Assembly (NCBI RefSeq): GCF_001597725.1
Contig: NZ_LUTR01000006.1
Location: 60,906 to 124,905, forward strand
Reading direction: 5' to 3'
From: Neptuniibacter marinus
GTDB taxonomy: Bacteria > Pseudomonadota > Gammaproteobacteria > Pseudomonadales > Balneatricaceae
DNA length: 64,000 bases
The position numbers were made by a program, and so were the translations under genes. Numbering within the stretch: position 1 is the stretch's first letter; the number at the start of each line of letters is the position of its first letter. Below are positions 52,260 through 61,604 of this stretch, one piece after another. The notes under the pieces are model-generated. The model was not told where the DNA came from and made no database searches. It worked only from the letters and a program-made list of their open reading frames with translations.

Positions 52260-52262
52260 CTG

Positions 52263-53072
52263 ATGTCTGATACTCCAACAGTTTTAAAGAAAATTTTGGC
52301 GCGTAAAGTCGAAGAGGTGGCTGAACGCCAGCCTAAAGTTTCTATTAGTGATTTGCAAAGTAAAATTGCTGATCAGAAAGGCTCTGACTTTGACCCTCGA
52401 GGCTTTGTCGCTCATATGGCTCAGAGTATTGCGGATGGCAGGTCAGCCGTCATTGCTGAGGCTAAACGTCATAGTCCGTCTAAAGGTTTGCTGCGTGATC
52501 CATTTGTGCCTGCGGAAATAGCTAAGTCTTATGAACTTGGCGGTGCAAGTTGTCTATCAGTCTTAACAGATAAAGACTATTTTCAGGGCTGCGAAGACTA
52601 TTTAATGCAAGCTAGAGCTGCGTGCTCGTTACCTGTTATCCGTAAAGATTTTATTGTAGATCCTTACCAAGTTTATGAAGCAAGAGCCATAGGCGCCGAT
52701 TGTATTTTATTGATTGCAGCTGCATTGAGCGATCAGCAGATCGCTGATCTCAATGGGCTGGCCCATGAATTAGGTATGGATGTGCTTATTGAGGTTCACG
52801 GTGAAGAGGAGTTACATAGAGTCTTGCCTTTAAATACTCGATTGATTGGTATCAATAACCGTAATTTACATACTTTCGAAGTGACGTTGAATAATACCTA
52901 TGATCTTTTAGATGCTATTCCTGATGATAGAATCGTTGTTACTGAAAGTGGTATCCATTGCATTGACGATGTACACGCCATGCGTGAACATAATGTACAT
53001 GCTTTTCTCGTGGGAGAAGCATTTATGCGTGCTGAAAACCCAGGTCAAAAGCTTAAAGAATTGTTTGTATAA
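52263..53072 (+). CDS. trpC: Indole-3-glycerol phosphate synthase
   Basis: 269 residues, a stand-alone TIM barrel (not the TrpC-TrpF fusion of E. coli). It cyclises CdRP to indole-3-glycerol phosphate. Signatures: [16 protein letters not shown], the catalytic lysine in [26 protein letters not shown] and [13 protein letters not shown]. It ends the trp genes and is followed 12 bases later by an OsmC-like gene. Confidence 0.97.
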   Translation: MSDTPTVLKKILARKVEEVAERQPKVSISDLQSKIADQKGSDFDPRGFVAHMAQSIADGRSAVIAEAKRHSPSKGLLRDPFVPAEIAKSYELGGASCLSVLTDKDYFQGCEDYLMQARAACSLPVIRKDFIVDPYQVYEARAIGADCILLIAAALSDQQIADLNGLAHELGMDVLIEVHGEEELHRVLPLNTRLIGINNRNLHTFEVTLNNTYDLLDAIPDDRIVVTESGIHCIDDVHAMREHNVHAFLVGEAFMRAENPGQKLKELFV

Positions 53073-53084
53073 GGTAGTGGCTGA

Positions 53085-53501
53085 ATGAGTATGAGCGCCA
53101 AAGTTAAATGGGACGGTGATGTCCGTTTTAAAGGTACAACCGGTTCCGGTTTTGATGTGATGATTGATGGTGAGCTTCAGAAAGGACCTCGCCCTATGGA
53201 ATTAATCTTATTAGGGTTAGGTGGTTGTACTAGTTATGATGTTGTTGGCATATTGAAGAAAACACGCCAAGACGTTATCGATTGTGTGGCTGAAATTGAG
53301 GCCGAAAGAGCTGAAACGGTTCCATCTGTATTTACCAAAATTCATGTTAAGTTTGTGGTGAGTGGACGTGGCCTCAATGCTAAAAAAGTAGAGCGTGCCG
53401 TGAGTTTGTCTGCTGAACAGTATTGCTCCGCTTCTATTATGCTGGAAAAGGGTGGAGTTGAGATAACCCACAGTTTTGAAATTATTGAAGTAACAGAATG
53501 A
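53085..53501 (+). CDS. OsmC/Ohr family protein
   Basis: 138 residues, the OsmC fold. RPMELILLGLGGCTSYDVVGIL carries the first conserved cysteine on the central helix, and LSAEQYCSASIML the second; the two form a peroxidatic pair that reduces organic hydroperoxides. KTRQDVIDCVAEIEAERAE lies between. Of the YhfA/OsmC-like branch that sits near trpC and vfr in Pseudomonas. Probably cotranscribed with trpC. Confidence 0.9.
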   Translation: MSMSAKVKWDGDVRFKGTTGSGFDVMIDGELQKGPRPMELILLGLGGCTSYDVVGILKKTRQDVIDCVAEIEAERAETVPSVFTKIHVKFVVSGRGLNAKKVERAVSLSAEQYCSASIMLEKGGVEITHSFEIIEVTE

Positions 53502-53527
53502 TGAACGGTTTTGTTGCATGACGGATA

Positions 53528-53556
53528 ACGGGCGCTCTCAAAGGTGCTCGTTTTTT
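53528..53556 (+). terminator. Rho-independent terminator after the OsmC-like gene
   Basis: Arms acgggcgc and gtgctcgt pair over 8 bp (two G-T pairs) around an 8-base loop and are followed by a T run. It ends the trpGDC-osmC unit. Confidence 0.75.
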
Positions 53557-53699
53557 GGTTTAAAGCTGGAGTAAAATTAAATATAAGATATAGTGTGTGG
53601 CAATTAGTTACTGCTTACTTATTGATTTTATTGAATGTTTGTTCGGTATTTCATGGGTTTTATAAGAGAGGCTAAAAACAAATAAGGATGATGGAATAG

Positions 53700-55343
53700 A
53701 TGCGCTTATCAATATCAAAAGCATTGGCACTAGGGATTGTTGCGCTGCAAGTGATCACTGTTTGCGTTATTTTAGCCTCCTCATACTTAAGCACTGAACA
53801 AGTCCTAATAGGACATGCCCAGCAACTGATGAGAAATCTCTCTCGAGAAGTGATTGATCGATCAGAAGAGTTTTTAGCTCCTGCCCGTTCGGCGGTTAGT
53901 TTGACTGGACGCTTAGCTCATCATCAGGTTGTTAGTTCTGAAAAACCGGATGAAATGGAGCAGTATTTCTTTGATCAGTTGATTTTGCACCCTCATATAG
54001 CTGGTATTTATTATGGTAACTTAGAGGGTGGCTTCCATTTTGTTCGTCGCTCTACCGATGAGGCTGCATATCAGATTAAAAGGGTGGTGGAAGGCCCACA
54101 AGGGCGTTTGGTTTCAAATCGCTGGTTCGGAGATGACCATCGTTTAATAAAAGCAGAGGAAGATCCAAGTGACCTTTACGACCCCCGTACGCGCCCTTGG
54201 TTTAAAAAAGCGATAGCTGAACGACAACAGATTTGGACAGACCCTTACCTCTTTTTTACGTCAAATACCCCAGGCATTACTGTAGCGAGTCCAGTCATTT
54301 CCAAAAATGGCGAAATGCTCGGTGTCGTGGGTGTTGATATAGACCTTTCTGCACTTTCCGATTTTCTAGGTTTCCTTGAGTTAAGCGAGCATGCGTCTGC
54401 ATTAATTTTAAATAACAATGGTGACGTGATTGCGCATCGGCGTAATGGACAGCTTTATATAGAAGATCCAGATTCGGGTGTGAGACGGCTCATGCATATT
54501 GATGAAGTCAAAAGTGATGCGGCACGTGCAGCTGTTAAATCGCTGGGGAAACAGCCCGGATGGTATGTGTTAAATACGGCGATGAATACAAGTTTTAAGC
54601 ATGATGGCAAAGTGTATCAGACAGTCTTTACACCGTTCTCGGATAACTGGCCTTGGTTATTGGGTATCTATGTGCCAGAGGATGATTTTTTAACTGAGAT
54701 TAAAGCAAACCGCAAACTTAACATATTGCTGGCGTTAGCAATTACATTTGTTAGTGTCATTATCGGGGTTATGTTTGCCCGCTCGCTTTCTCGACCGATT
54801 CTGTCTCTGCAGAAAAGTGTGAATGCGGTAAGGAATGGCGAATTAGAAGTTGATATTGATAAACCTAACAGCATGTTTAGTGATATTGAAGAAACGACTA
54901 CCGCTTTCTCAAATATGATCGCGTTTTTGAAAGATAATCAAGAAAGAAACCATCAATTAAAAAAACAGCTGTCACAGCAGGGGCATTTTATGGAGGCAGT
55001 GTTGGCTGCCATTGATGATGGTGTGGTTGTATGTGATGTTGATGGGAAACTGATCTACTCAAGTAGAGTTGTGATGCGTTTAAGAGGCTTGTCAGAAGAT
55101 GAACGGTTAGAACGGTTTGATGATGTCCCTTTTAAATTGTTTGCTGCTGACGGTAAAACCCTATTGTCAAAGAATGAATGGCCTATTTATAGGGCTTTAG
55201 CGGAAGAGATGATTAGCCAGGAGGAGGTTGTTATTGAATCAGCTTCAGGTGTTCGCAAGCATTTATTGATTAGTGGTAAAGCTATCTTTGATACAAATGG
55301 TGAGAAACTGGGCGCTTATATTTCTATGCATCCACAAAAATAA
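53700..55343 (+). CDS. Membrane sensor: Cache-HAMP-PAS without output domain
   Basis: 547 residues. A first membrane helix lies at about 10-30 (LGIVALQVITVCVILASSYL). A periplasmic double-Cache domain (about 35-335) has DPRTRPWFKKA and SPVISKNGEMLGVVGVDIDL. The second membrane helix (LLALAITFVSVIIGVMFA) is near residue 350. The HAMP domain follows (SLSRPILSLQKSVNAVRNGE), then a short helix and a PAS domain (LAAIDDGVVVCDVDGKLIY), and the protein ends there. Related proteins continue into histidine kinase, GGDEF or cyclase domains; none is present here and the stop is genuine. Flanked by a terminator and by rpsF, so probably a single-gene unit. Confidence 0.85.
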   Translation: MRLSISKALALGIVALQVITVCVILASSYLSTEQVLIGHAQQLMRNLSREVIDRSEEFLAPARSAVSLTGRLAHHQVVSSEKPDEMEQYFFDQLILHPHIAGIYYGNLEGGFHFVRRSTDEAAYQIKRVVEGPQGRLVSNRWFGDDHRLIKAEEDPSDLYDPRTRPWFKKAIAERQQIWTDPYLFFTSNTPGITVASPVISKNGEMLGVVGVDIDLSALSDFLGFLELSEHASALILNNNGDVIAHRRNGQLYIEDPDSGVRRLMHIDEVKSDAARAAVKSLGKQPGWYVLNTAMNTSFKHDGKVYQTVFTPFSDNWPWLLGIYVPEDDFLTEIKANRKLNILLALAITFVSVIIGVMFARSLSRPILSLQKSVNAVRNGELEVDIDKPNSMFSDIEETTTAFSNMIAFLKDNQERNHQLKKQLSQQGHFMEAVLAAIDDGVVVCDVDGKLIYSSRVVMRLRGLSEDERLERFDDVPFKLFAADGKTLLSKNEWPIYRALAEEMISQEEVVIESASGVRKHLLISGKAIFDTNGEKLGAYISMHPQK

Positions 55344-55479
55344 TTCGTCTGATTCGCGACTTTGTTGCTCTATTTTTAGGGCAAACAAAGAGGACGATAT
55401 TGAATAGATTCATTCCCCTAAATCTAGTACTTGCATAAGGCTTGTCAGGTGCGTAATATTACGCGTCCTTTGGAGAACT

Positions 55480-55547
55480 ATTTCCAATCTCCTTGCTGCC
55501 GGTCCACATGGTGTGTTCTGGGGGCTATTAACCCGAAAGGAGCTAAA
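55480..55547 (+). promoter_or_regulatory. Possible S6:S18-responsive leader of rpsF
   Basis: The GC-richer leader before rpsF contains gccggtcc, a short pairing region around cacatggtgtg, and cccgaaagg overlapping the AAAGGAG ribosome site. Many bacteria have an rpsF leader that binds the S6-S18 dimer through a bulged CCG. I cannot fold it here, so this is only a candidate. Confidence 0.25.
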
Positions 55548-55985
55548 ATGCGTCATTATGAAATCGTATTTCTGGTTCATCCGAATCAGAGTGAGCAGGT
55601 TTCTGCGATGGTTGAGCGTTACACCTCTCTTATTGAAGGTGCAGAAGGCACAATTCATCGTCTAGAAGATTGGGGTCGTCGTCAGTTGGCTTACCCAATC
55701 AACAATGCTCACAAAGCACACTACATCCTGATGAACATCGAATGTAATCAGGAAACACTAGACGAGCTGGAAAATCTATTCCGTTACAACGATGCAGTTC
55801 TGCGTAACATGATTATCCGTCGTAAAGAAGCGATCACTGAGATCTCTCCAATCAAAGCTGCAGAATCTCGCGATGAGCGTAAGCCTCGTCGTGAAGAAAA
55901 GCCAGCTGAAAAGCCAGCTGAAGAAGCTGCTCCGGCATCAGCACCAGCTGTTGAAGCTGAAGCATCTGAAGAAGCAGCTGAGTAA
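55548..55985 (+). CDS. rpsF: 30S ribosomal protein S6
   Basis: 145 residues from ATG 55548, which has AAAGGAG at the right distance; the open frame extends upstream but that part is not S6. Starts [18 protein letters not shown] as expected. [20 protein letters not shown] and [11 protein letters not shown] are family segments. The C-terminal tail beyond about residue 105 is a low-complexity Glu/Ala/Pro/Lys stretch, typical of S6, which is glutamylated in some bacteria. First gene of rpsF-rpsR-membrane protein-rplI. Confidence 0.97.
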   Translation: MRHYEIVFLVHPNQSEQVSAMVERYTSLIEGAEGTIHRLEDWGRRQLAYPINNAHKAHYILMNIECNQETLDELENLFRYNDAVLRNMIIRRKEAITEISPIKAAESRDERKPRREEKPAEKPAEEAAPASAPAVEAEASEEAAE

Positions 55986-56008
55986 TTTAATTTCTGAGGA
56001 GAGATACA

Positions 56009-56236
56009 ATGGCTCGTTTTTTCCGCCGTCGTAAATTCTGCCGTTTTACGGCTGAAGGTGTTCAAGAGATCGATTATAAAGATCTGGACACATTAAAAGG
56101 TTATGTAACCGAAACTGGTAAGATCGTACCTAGCCGCATCACAGGTACTAAAGCTCGTTACCAGCGTCAGTTGGCAACTGCTATTAAGCGCGCACGTTTT
56201 GTTGCGTTACTGCCTTACACTGATAGTCATCAGTAA
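56009..56236 (+). CDS. rpsR: 30S ribosomal protein S18
   Basis: 75 residues, the normal length. [16 protein letters not shown] at the start, [19 protein letters not shown] and [20 protein letters not shown] are the S18 signature. It forms a dimer with S6 on the platform of the 30S subunit. GGAG lies just upstream of the ATG. Confidence 0.98.
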   Translation: MARFFRRRKFCRFTAEGVQEIDYKDLDTLKGYVTETGKIVPSRITGTKARYQRQLATAIKRARFVALLPYTDSHQ

Positions 56237-56252
56237 GAGGTAGGAGAGTCGC

Positions 56253-57104
56253 ATGCGAGCCTTGGCCGAATGGGTCATGAAGGGCCGTAAACAAGCGGCT
56301 TTAGTGGCAGTTATTGCCGCCTTGCTACCACTGCTCTATTGGGCAAGTGCAGCAGTCATCGCTTTGGTTACTTTAAGACAGGGACCAAAAGATGGAGCCG
56401 GAGTTCTGGTTTGGGCTTTTTTGCCTGCCGGAGCTTGGGCATACAGTGGAGATCCGACACCACTGACTGTGATACTAGGAGTTTTTCTTCTCGCTATCGC
56501 ATTAAGAGTGACAACAAGCTGGCCGCAAGTGCTTATGTTAGCGCTTCCTGTTGGTGCTGTTGTTGGTTTAGCATTAGAAACAGTGTTAGATGATCTTTTA
56601 GGTCAAGTAATAGAAGCAACAGAACAGTTTCTATTACAGTCGGCGAGTCAATCGACTGAGAGTTTAACGCTCGATAAAGAGCGCTTAAAATTACTTATGT
56701 TAGGTGGATTGGCATCAGTGCATACAGCAACAATGTTGCTGTGTCTGATACTGGCGCGTTCGTGGCAATCAGGGTTGTATAATCCTGGGGGCTTTCGGCA
56801 GGAGTTTCATCAATTGAGACTACCTCTGAAATATACAGGTGTGCTTGTAGCGGCTTTATTAGTTTGTGCTCAGTTAGAGCTGGACTTTATGCGCTGGTTA
56901 CCATTGTTGTTGCTTCCTTGGATCTTTGCGGGTTTCGCATTGGTGCATGGTAGTTTGGCTAAACGTGATTTAGGCAGGTCCTGGCTGATAGTGTTTTATC
57001 TTTCAGTTATTTTTATGGGACCTTATGTGATTACGCTGCTGGTTTTTGCGGCTGCTATCGATTCTTTAGTTGATATCAGGTCACGCATACCAGCCACGAA
57101 CTAG
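56253..57104 (+). CDS. Integral membrane protein between rpsR and rplI
   Basis: 283 residues with about seven to eight hydrophobic segments (for example [20 protein letters not shown] and [16 protein letters not shown]). It has no signal peptide separate from the first membrane helix. A multi-pass protein at this position between rpsR and rplI is conserved in Pseudomonas-like genomes, and some relatives are classed as DUF2232. Function is unknown; it is cotranscribed with the ribosomal protein genes. Confidence 0.8.
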   Translation: MRALAEWVMKGRKQAALVAVIAALLPLLYWASAAVIALVTLRQGPKDGAGVLVWAFLPAGAWAYSGDPTPLTVILGVFLLAIALRVTTSWPQVLMLALPVGAVVGLALETVLDDLLGQVIEATEQFLLQSASQSTESLTLDKERLKLLMLGGLASVHTATMLLCLILARSWQSGLYNPGGFRQEFHQLRLPLKYTGVLVAALLVCAQLELDFMRWLPLLLLPWIFAGFALVHGSLAKRDLGRSWLIVFYLSVIFMGPYVITLLVFAAAIDSLVDIRSRIPATN

Positions 57105-57141
57105 GACTGCATTAATTTGCAGAACAGAAGAGGTTTACGAG

Positions 57142-57588
57142 ATGGAAGTTATTCTGCTCGAGAAAATTGGTAAGCTAGGTAACCTCGGTGACAAAGTTTC
57201 CGTAAAAAGCGGTTTCGGTCGCAACTACCTAGTACCGCAGGGCAAAGCTGTTCCTGCAACTACAGCTAATGTTGCTAAATTTGAAGAGCGTCGTGCTGAA
57301 TTAGAAGCCGCAGCTGCAGAAAAATTAGCGGCTGCTACAGCGCGTGCTGAAGTATTGAATGCACTGCAAGTCACAATCGCTTCTAAGTGTGGTGATGAAG
57401 GCAAGTTGTTCGGTTCTATCGGTACACGTGATATTGCTGATGCTATTATCGCTGCAGGCGCAGAAGTAGATAAAAGCGAAGTTCGTCTACCTGAAGGTGC
57501 TTTACGCGCTATCGGCGAATACGAAATCGCTATTCAGCTTCACGCTGAAGTAACAGCTATTGTTAACTTGGCTGTTGTTGGCGAGTAA
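57142..57588 (+). CDS. rplI: 50S ribosomal protein L9
   Basis: 148 residues from ATG 57142 ([19 protein letters not shown], the standard start); the open frame extends upstream but without homology. The [17 protein letters not shown] motif ends the N-terminal domain. A long Ala/Glu-rich connecting helix and a C-terminal rRNA-binding domain ([16 protein letters not shown]) follow. A strong terminator comes 38 bases after the stop. Confidence 0.97.
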   Translation: MEVILLEKIGKLGNLGDKVSVKSGFGRNYLVPQGKAVPATTANVAKFEERRAELEAAAAEKLAAATARAEVLNALQVTIASKCGDEGKLFGSIGTRDIADAIIAAGAEVDKSEVRLPEGALRAIGEYEIAIQLHAEVTAIVNLAVVGE

Positions 57589-57625
57589 TCGTCTTTAGCT
57601 AAGTACAACTGTACTGTAATATAAA

Positions 57626-57657
57626 GCACTGCATGGTTAACCCTGCAGTGCTTTTTT
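57626..57657 (+). terminator. Rho-independent terminator after rplI
   Basis: A perfect 8-bp stem (gcactgca / tgcagtgc) with a 10-base loop and six T residues, closing the rpsF-rplI operon. Confidence 0.92.
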
Positions 57658-57679
57658 GTTTTTAGGCCGTTGTTAAATT

Positions 57680-59074
57680 ATGGAAATGAGTCAACTTACA
57701 GACGAAGATCTAGCAAAGATTAAAGTCCCCCCCCATTCAATGGAAGCAGAGCAATCTGTTTTGGGCGGCCTTATGCTGGATAATAACGCATGGGATACGG
57801 TTTCAGAGGTAGTGCTGGAGGATAATTTTTATCGTCAGGAACACCGCCAGATCTATCGTACGATGCAAAAGCTGGTGAACGATGGTAATCCTATCGATGT
57901 TGTTACCCTGTCTGAAGAATTAGATCGCACTGCTGAGCTGGAAAGCGCCGGTGGTTTGGATTATCTAATAGAGCTGGCTAAAAACACACCGAGTGCTTCC
58001 AATATACGGGCTTATTCTGAGATCGTTCGGGACCGTGCATTATTACGCCAGATGATCTCGGCCGCTAATGATATTGCTGATCAAGCTTTTCATCCTGAGG
58101 GACGGAGTTCAGAAGAAATTCTTAATGAAGCGGAGCAAAAGATTTTCCGCATTGCCGAGAACAGGCCTAATCAAGGAGGTCCTGAGAATGTAAATACGCT
58201 TCTTAAGAAAGCTGTTGATCGTATAGATACACTGTTTAACAGCGATGGTGACCTTACTGGGGTGACGACTGGCTTTGATGATCTTGATGCGAAAACTGCG
58301 GGTCTACAGCCATCGGATTTAGTTATTGTAGCGGCTCGTCCTTCAATGGGTAAGACTACATTTGCCATGAACTTGGTTGAAAACGCTTTGATGGCTTCGA
58401 ATAAGCCGGTATTAGTGTTTAGCCTTGAGATGCCTGCGGATCAGTTGGTTACTCGTATGTTGTCATCGCTTGGTCGTATAGATCAGACCCGTGTTCGTAC
58501 AGGTACCTTAGAGGAAGAGGATTGGCCTAAGTTAACAACAGCGGTCAATATGATGCGTGATAAGCCTCTGTTTATTGATGATCAGGCCGGTATTAGTCCC
58601 AACGAGATGCGAACCCGTGCACGCCGTATTGTGCGTGAGCATGGTGAGCTTTCACTGATCATGATCGATTATCTGCAATTAATGCAGATGAAAACAAAGA
58701 ATATTGAGAGCCGAACACAGGAAATATCTGAAATATCTCGCTCATTAAAAGCCTTAGCAAAAGAATTAGAGTGCCCTGTTGTAGCTCTTTCTCAGCTAAA
58801 CCGCTCACTTGAGCAGCGGCCCAATAAGCGTCCTGTAAACTCGGACTTACGTGAGTCAGGTGCGATAGAGCAGGATGCTGATGTCATTATGTTTATCTAT
58901 CGTGATGAGGTTTATAACGAGGATTCAGAGCATAAAGGCATAGCTGAAATTATTATCGGCAAGCAACGTAATGGTCCGATTGGTACATCAAGATTAGCCT
59001 TTATTGGTAAATATACGAAGTTTGAAAATCTGGCGCCTGATGTTTATGCGCAGTATGCCGGTATGGACGACTAA
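57680..59074 (+). CDS. dnaB: Replicative DNA helicase DnaB
   Basis: 464 residues, close to E. coli (471). The N-terminal domain PHSMEAEQSVLGGLMLDNNAW binds primase (DnaG at 3964 is its partner). The RecA-like domain has Walker A ARPSMGKTTFAMN, motif FSLEMPADQLVTRML, Walker B LIMIDYLQLM and ALSQLNRSLEQRPNKRP. No intein is present. It begins about 20 bases after the rplI terminator. Confidence 0.98.
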   Translation: MEMSQLTDEDLAKIKVPPHSMEAEQSVLGGLMLDNNAWDTVSEVVLEDNFYRQEHRQIYRTMQKLVNDGNPIDVVTLSEELDRTAELESAGGLDYLIELAKNTPSASNIRAYSEIVRDRALLRQMISAANDIADQAFHPEGRSSEEILNEAEQKIFRIAENRPNQGGPENVNTLLKKAVDRIDTLFNSDGDLTGVTTGFDDLDAKTAGLQPSDLVIVAARPSMGKTTFAMNLVENALMASNKPVLVFSLEMPADQLVTRMLSSLGRIDQTRVRTGTLEEEDWPKLTTAVNMMRDKPLFIDDQAGISPNEMRTRARRIVREHGELSLIMIDYLQLMQMKTKNIESRTQEISEISRSLKALAKELECPVVALSQLNRSLEQRPNKRPVNSDLRESGAIEQDADVIMFIYRDEVYNEDSEHKGIAEIIIGKQRNGPIGTSRLAFIGKYTKFENLAPDVYAQYAGMDD

Positions 59075-59119
59075 AATCGCTGTAGCCGTAATAAGTCAGT
59101 GTGTGTAATTAAGTAGTAG

Positions 59120-59145
59120 AGGCCGCTAAATAAGCGGCCTTTTTA
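59120..59145. terminator. Terminator between dnaB and the convergent thioesterase gene
   Basis: An 8-bp stem (aggccgct / agcggcct) with a 5-base loop is followed by T residues on the plus strand. It lies 45 bases past dnaB and just beyond the stop of the minus-strand thioesterase gene. Confidence 0.88.
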
Positions 59146-59150
59146 TGTTC

Positions 59151-59582
59151 TTATGTGTCTTTGATAACCTTGTTCATAAACTCTTCAGGCACTGCCGCAA
59201 CTTTGCGGGTTTCATAATTAAAAAAGACGACCCCTGTCTTTGCGTGAGCTAACTCTACGGCTGTCTTTTTATTTGATATTAAGTAGTAGATATCGCAGCC
59301 ATATGCATTTAGATCAGCAAGAGCTATATCAATCTGCAAATGGTCGCCATGAAAGCCTTCTGCTTTATAGACAATTGCCGAATCAGTCATGATCAGGCCA
59401 AGACCTTCAATATCAAGTTCTCCATAATGGTAGTGATTTAGAAAACGAATTCTCGCTTCATGGATAATTGATAACATTGCGTCATTACTAAGGTGGCCGC
59501 CATAATTTATATCACTGATACGAATAGGCAGTTCAGTAGAAAAGATATAATTCTCAGGCATATCTAGTTTGATTCTTGCCAT
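59151..59582 (-). CDS. Hotdog-fold acyl-CoA thioesterase (YbgC/4HBT type)
   Basis: 143 residues, a single hotdog domain. LPIRISDINYGGHLSNDAMLS carries the conserved Asp and the NxGHxxN-like loop of 4-hydroxybenzoyl-CoA-type thioesterases. AELAHAKTGVVFFNYETRKV-like strands end the fold. It lies 5 bases after bioA on the same strand, so it is probably cotranscribed; a role in releasing pimeloyl- or other acyl groups is only a guess. Confidence 0.82.
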   Translation of the reverse strand: MARIKLDMPENYIFSTELPIRISDINYGGHLSNDAMLSIIHEARIRFLNHYHYGELDIEGLGLIMTDSAIVYKAEGFHGDHLQIDIALADLNAYGCDIYYLISNKKTAVELAHAKTGVVFFNYETRKVAAVPEEFMNKVIKDT

Positions 59583-59587
59583 TGTTC

Positions 59588-60874
59588 TTACCCTATGTAA
59601 TTAGCGATGGTATCGACCATGCCGGTTGTTAGTTGGTTTAGATCGTCATCCTGCATAATATAAGGGGGCATCACATAAACCAATTTTCCAAATGGACGAA
59701 TCCATAGCCCACGTTCTATAAATAGTTTTTGAATCTTAACGGTGTTGACCGCTTCTTTCATCTCAATAACACCTATAGCCCCTAAACATCTCACTTCGGC
59801 AACACCTTCCAAGGTACTTGCTTCGCTTAAACCTAGTTTTAGGGATTGTTCTATACGTGCTACATCTTGTTTCCAGTCGTTACGTTGTAAGAGCTCTAAG
59901 CTTTTGTTAGCCACGGCGCAGGCTAGAGGGTTACCCATAAATGTTGGGCCATGCATAAAGCAGCCGGCGCCACCTGCTGAAATCGTCTCGCCTATATGTT
60001 GAGTTGTGAGGGTGGCTGCTAAGGTCATGTAGCCACCGGTTAGCGCTTTGCCTACACAAAGAATGTCAGGCTGTATTTCTGCATGTTCACAAGCAAATAG
60101 TTTACCGCTTCGTCCAAACCCTGTAGCAATTTCATCGGCAATGAGTAGGACATTATGTTCATTACAAAGTGTACGGGCTTCTTTAAGATATTGAGGTGAA
60201 TAAAAACGCATTCCGCCAGCGCCTTGAACTATTGGCTCTAAAATAAGGGCGGCAATATTGTGATGATGCTCATTTAATAACTCTTTTAACGGAGTAATAT
60301 CATTACTGTCCCATTCGCTATCGAATGTTGTTTTAGGGGCGGGAGCAAAAAAATGCTTAGGTAGTAATCCAGTAAATATTTCATGCATCCCTGTAACAGG
60401 GTCACATACAGACATGGCGCCGAATGTATCGCCGTGATAACCCTGTTTAATAGTGAGTAGTTTGTTTTTTTCGGGAAGCCCTTGTGCATGGAAGTATTGG
60501 ATAGCCATTTTTATAGCGACTTCAACGGCAACAGAGCCTGAGTCGGCTAGAAATACTTTATCTAAGTTAGTTGGGGTCATAGATACTAACTTTTCACAAA
60601 GCGTTATTGCTGGTTCATGAGTTAGTCCGCCAAACATAACATGAGACATTTTATCTATTTGTTCATGTGCGGCCTGATTGAGTTCAGGATGACCGTAACC
60701 ATGTATTACTGACCACCAAGAGGCCATACCATCAATTAGCTCGCGCCCATCAGCTAGCTTTATTCTTACGCCAGATGTTGATTCTACTGGGTACATAGGT
60801 GGAGGGTTGATCATCGATGAATAGGGGTGCCATATATGTTGTTGGTCGAAGGTGATCTGTTCAGGGCTAATCAT
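59588..60874 (-). CDS. bioA: Adenosylmethionine-8-amino-7-oxononanoate aminotransferase
   Basis: 428 residues. It aminates KAPA to DAPA using SAM as amino donor, in biotin synthesis. It begins with the BioA-type [48 protein letters not shown] and the PLP-lysine segment [14 protein letters not shown] are class III aminotransferase motifs. No other bio genes are nearby, and I see no BirA-type operator in the 305 bases upstream. Confidence 0.96.
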   Translation of the reverse strand: MISPEQITFDQQHIWHPYSSMINPPPMYPVESTSGVRIKLADGRELIDGMASWWSVIHGYGHPELNQAAHEQIDKMSHVMFGGLTHEPAITLCEKLVSMTPTNLDKVFLADSGSVAVEVAIKMAIQYFHAQGLPEKNKLLTIKQGYHGDTFGAMSVCDPVTGMHEIFTGLLPKHFFAPAPKTTFDSEWDSNDITPLKELLNEHHHNIAALILEPIVQGAGGMRFYSPQYLKEARTLCNEHNVLLIADEIATGFGRSGKLFACEHAEIQPDILCVGKALTGGYMTLAATLTTQHIGETISAGGAGCFMHGPTFMGNPLACAVANKSLELLQRNDWKQDVARIEQSLKLGLSEASTLEGVAEVRCLGAIGVIEMKEAVNTVKIQKLFIERGLWIRPFGKLVYVMPPYIMQDDDLNQLTTGMVDTIANYIG

Positions 60875-61179
60875 CGTAAAGGTCCTAGAGAACGGGAAAT
60901 AATAAAATAAATAGTGTATAGATAAGCTATTTTTAATGTTGGGTTCTGTTCCTACTAAATTCAGTAAACTAAAGTTTAGGGAGCTAAACGTAGTAATTGT
61001 GTTCTATTTAAACACGTACTTACTAGGGTAATAAATTTTTGAATTTATTTATATTATTTGAAACTTTATTAGTGATGCTAAGTCATAAAGTGCAAGAGCA
61101 AATGAGCTTGTGAATAAATAAGTCTGAATAAGTTTTTAAATTATTATATAAAATTATTATTAATTGGGGTAAATAAAAA
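60875..61179. other. Intergenic region between bioA and hvfA
   Basis: 305 AT-rich bases between divergent genes. The only element I note is a palindrome taaactaaagttta around 60967-60980, which could be an operator for either gene. No gene or recognisable metal-regulator box can be assigned. Confidence 0.4.
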
Positions 61180-61527
61180 ATGACGAATAATACTTCTGTA
61201 AAACCTATGGTAGCGGCTGTCGGCGCAGTTTTTCTTACAGGCATGGCAACTGTATCTGTAGCAACTGCTGCAGAGAATCCTTTTGCTGCAAAAGAATTAT
61301 CTTCAGGTTATAGCCAGCAAGTTGCTATGAATGAAGGCAAATGTGGTGAAGGTAAATGTGGCGGCGATAAAGCTAAAAAAGCTGAAGGCAAGTGTGGCGA
61401 AGGTAAATGCGGCGGCGATAAAGCTAAAAAAGCTGAAGGCAAATGTGGTGAAGGTAAATGTGGCGGTGATAAAGCTAAAAAAGCTGAAGGTAAGTGTGGC
61501 GAAGGTAAATGTGGTGGTTCTAAATAA
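61180..61527 (+). CDS. hvfA: HvfA/bufferin-type precursor peptide with EGKC repeats
   Basis: 115 residues. A Sec-type signal peptide (VAAVGAVFLTGMATVSVATAA) is followed by ENPFAAKELSSGY, the short conserved segment of the family. From about residue 51 the protein is three full repeats and one partial repeat of EGKCGEGKCGGDKAKKA, giving eight EGKC motifs. In characterised relatives the cysteines in EGKC are converted by the MNIO enzyme with its partner into 5-thiooxazoles that bind copper. The next three genes (DUF692, DUF2063, DoxX) complete that operon type, so the assignment is strong. Whether this copy is induced by or binds copper is inferred from the family. Confidence 0.9.
   Translation: MTNNTSVKPMVAAVGAVFLTGMATVSVATAAENPFAAKELSSGYSQQVAMNEGKCGEGKCGGDKAKKAEGKCGEGKCGGDKAKKAEGKCGEGKCGGDKAKKAEGKCGEGKCGGSK
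61333..61524 (+). repeat. 51-base tandem repeats encoding EGKC units
   Basis: Repeats begin at 61333, 61384, 61435 and 61486 with exact 51-base spacing; the fourth is partial. Differences are mostly third-position changes (for example aaatgtggt / aagtgtggc), and repeats 1 and 3 are more alike than neighbours 1 and 2. Confidence 0.9.
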
Positions 61528-61558
61528 TTACGGTTAAGCTTTTATTTTAGCGTCTGGA

Positions 61559-61581
61559 GGCCCTGCAATGCGGGGCCTTTT
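61559..61581 (+). terminator. Terminator/attenuator between precursor and enzyme genes
   Basis: An 8-bp stem (ggccctgc / gcggggcc, one T-G pair) with a 3-base loop and four T residues lies in the 77-base gap after hvfA. Partial termination would keep the precursor mRNA more abundant than that of the modifying enzymes. Confidence 0.8.
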
Positions 61582-61604
61582 GATTTAAGTTTTGAGGTGA
61601 GTCT

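Noticed and set aside
55431..55547. N-terminal extension of S6 (from the upstream ATG)
   Set aside because: The extra 39 residues are unlike any S6, and AAAGGAG sits before the ATG at 55548.
60967..60980. BirA operator upstream of bioA
   Set aside because: The palindrome taaactaaagttta lacks the long spacer between half-sites of BirA boxes.
61331..61537. 68-residue Lys/Val-rich ORF in another frame of hvfA
   Set aside because: It is a frame shadow of the EGKC repeats; the hvfA frame has the signal peptide and family motifs.
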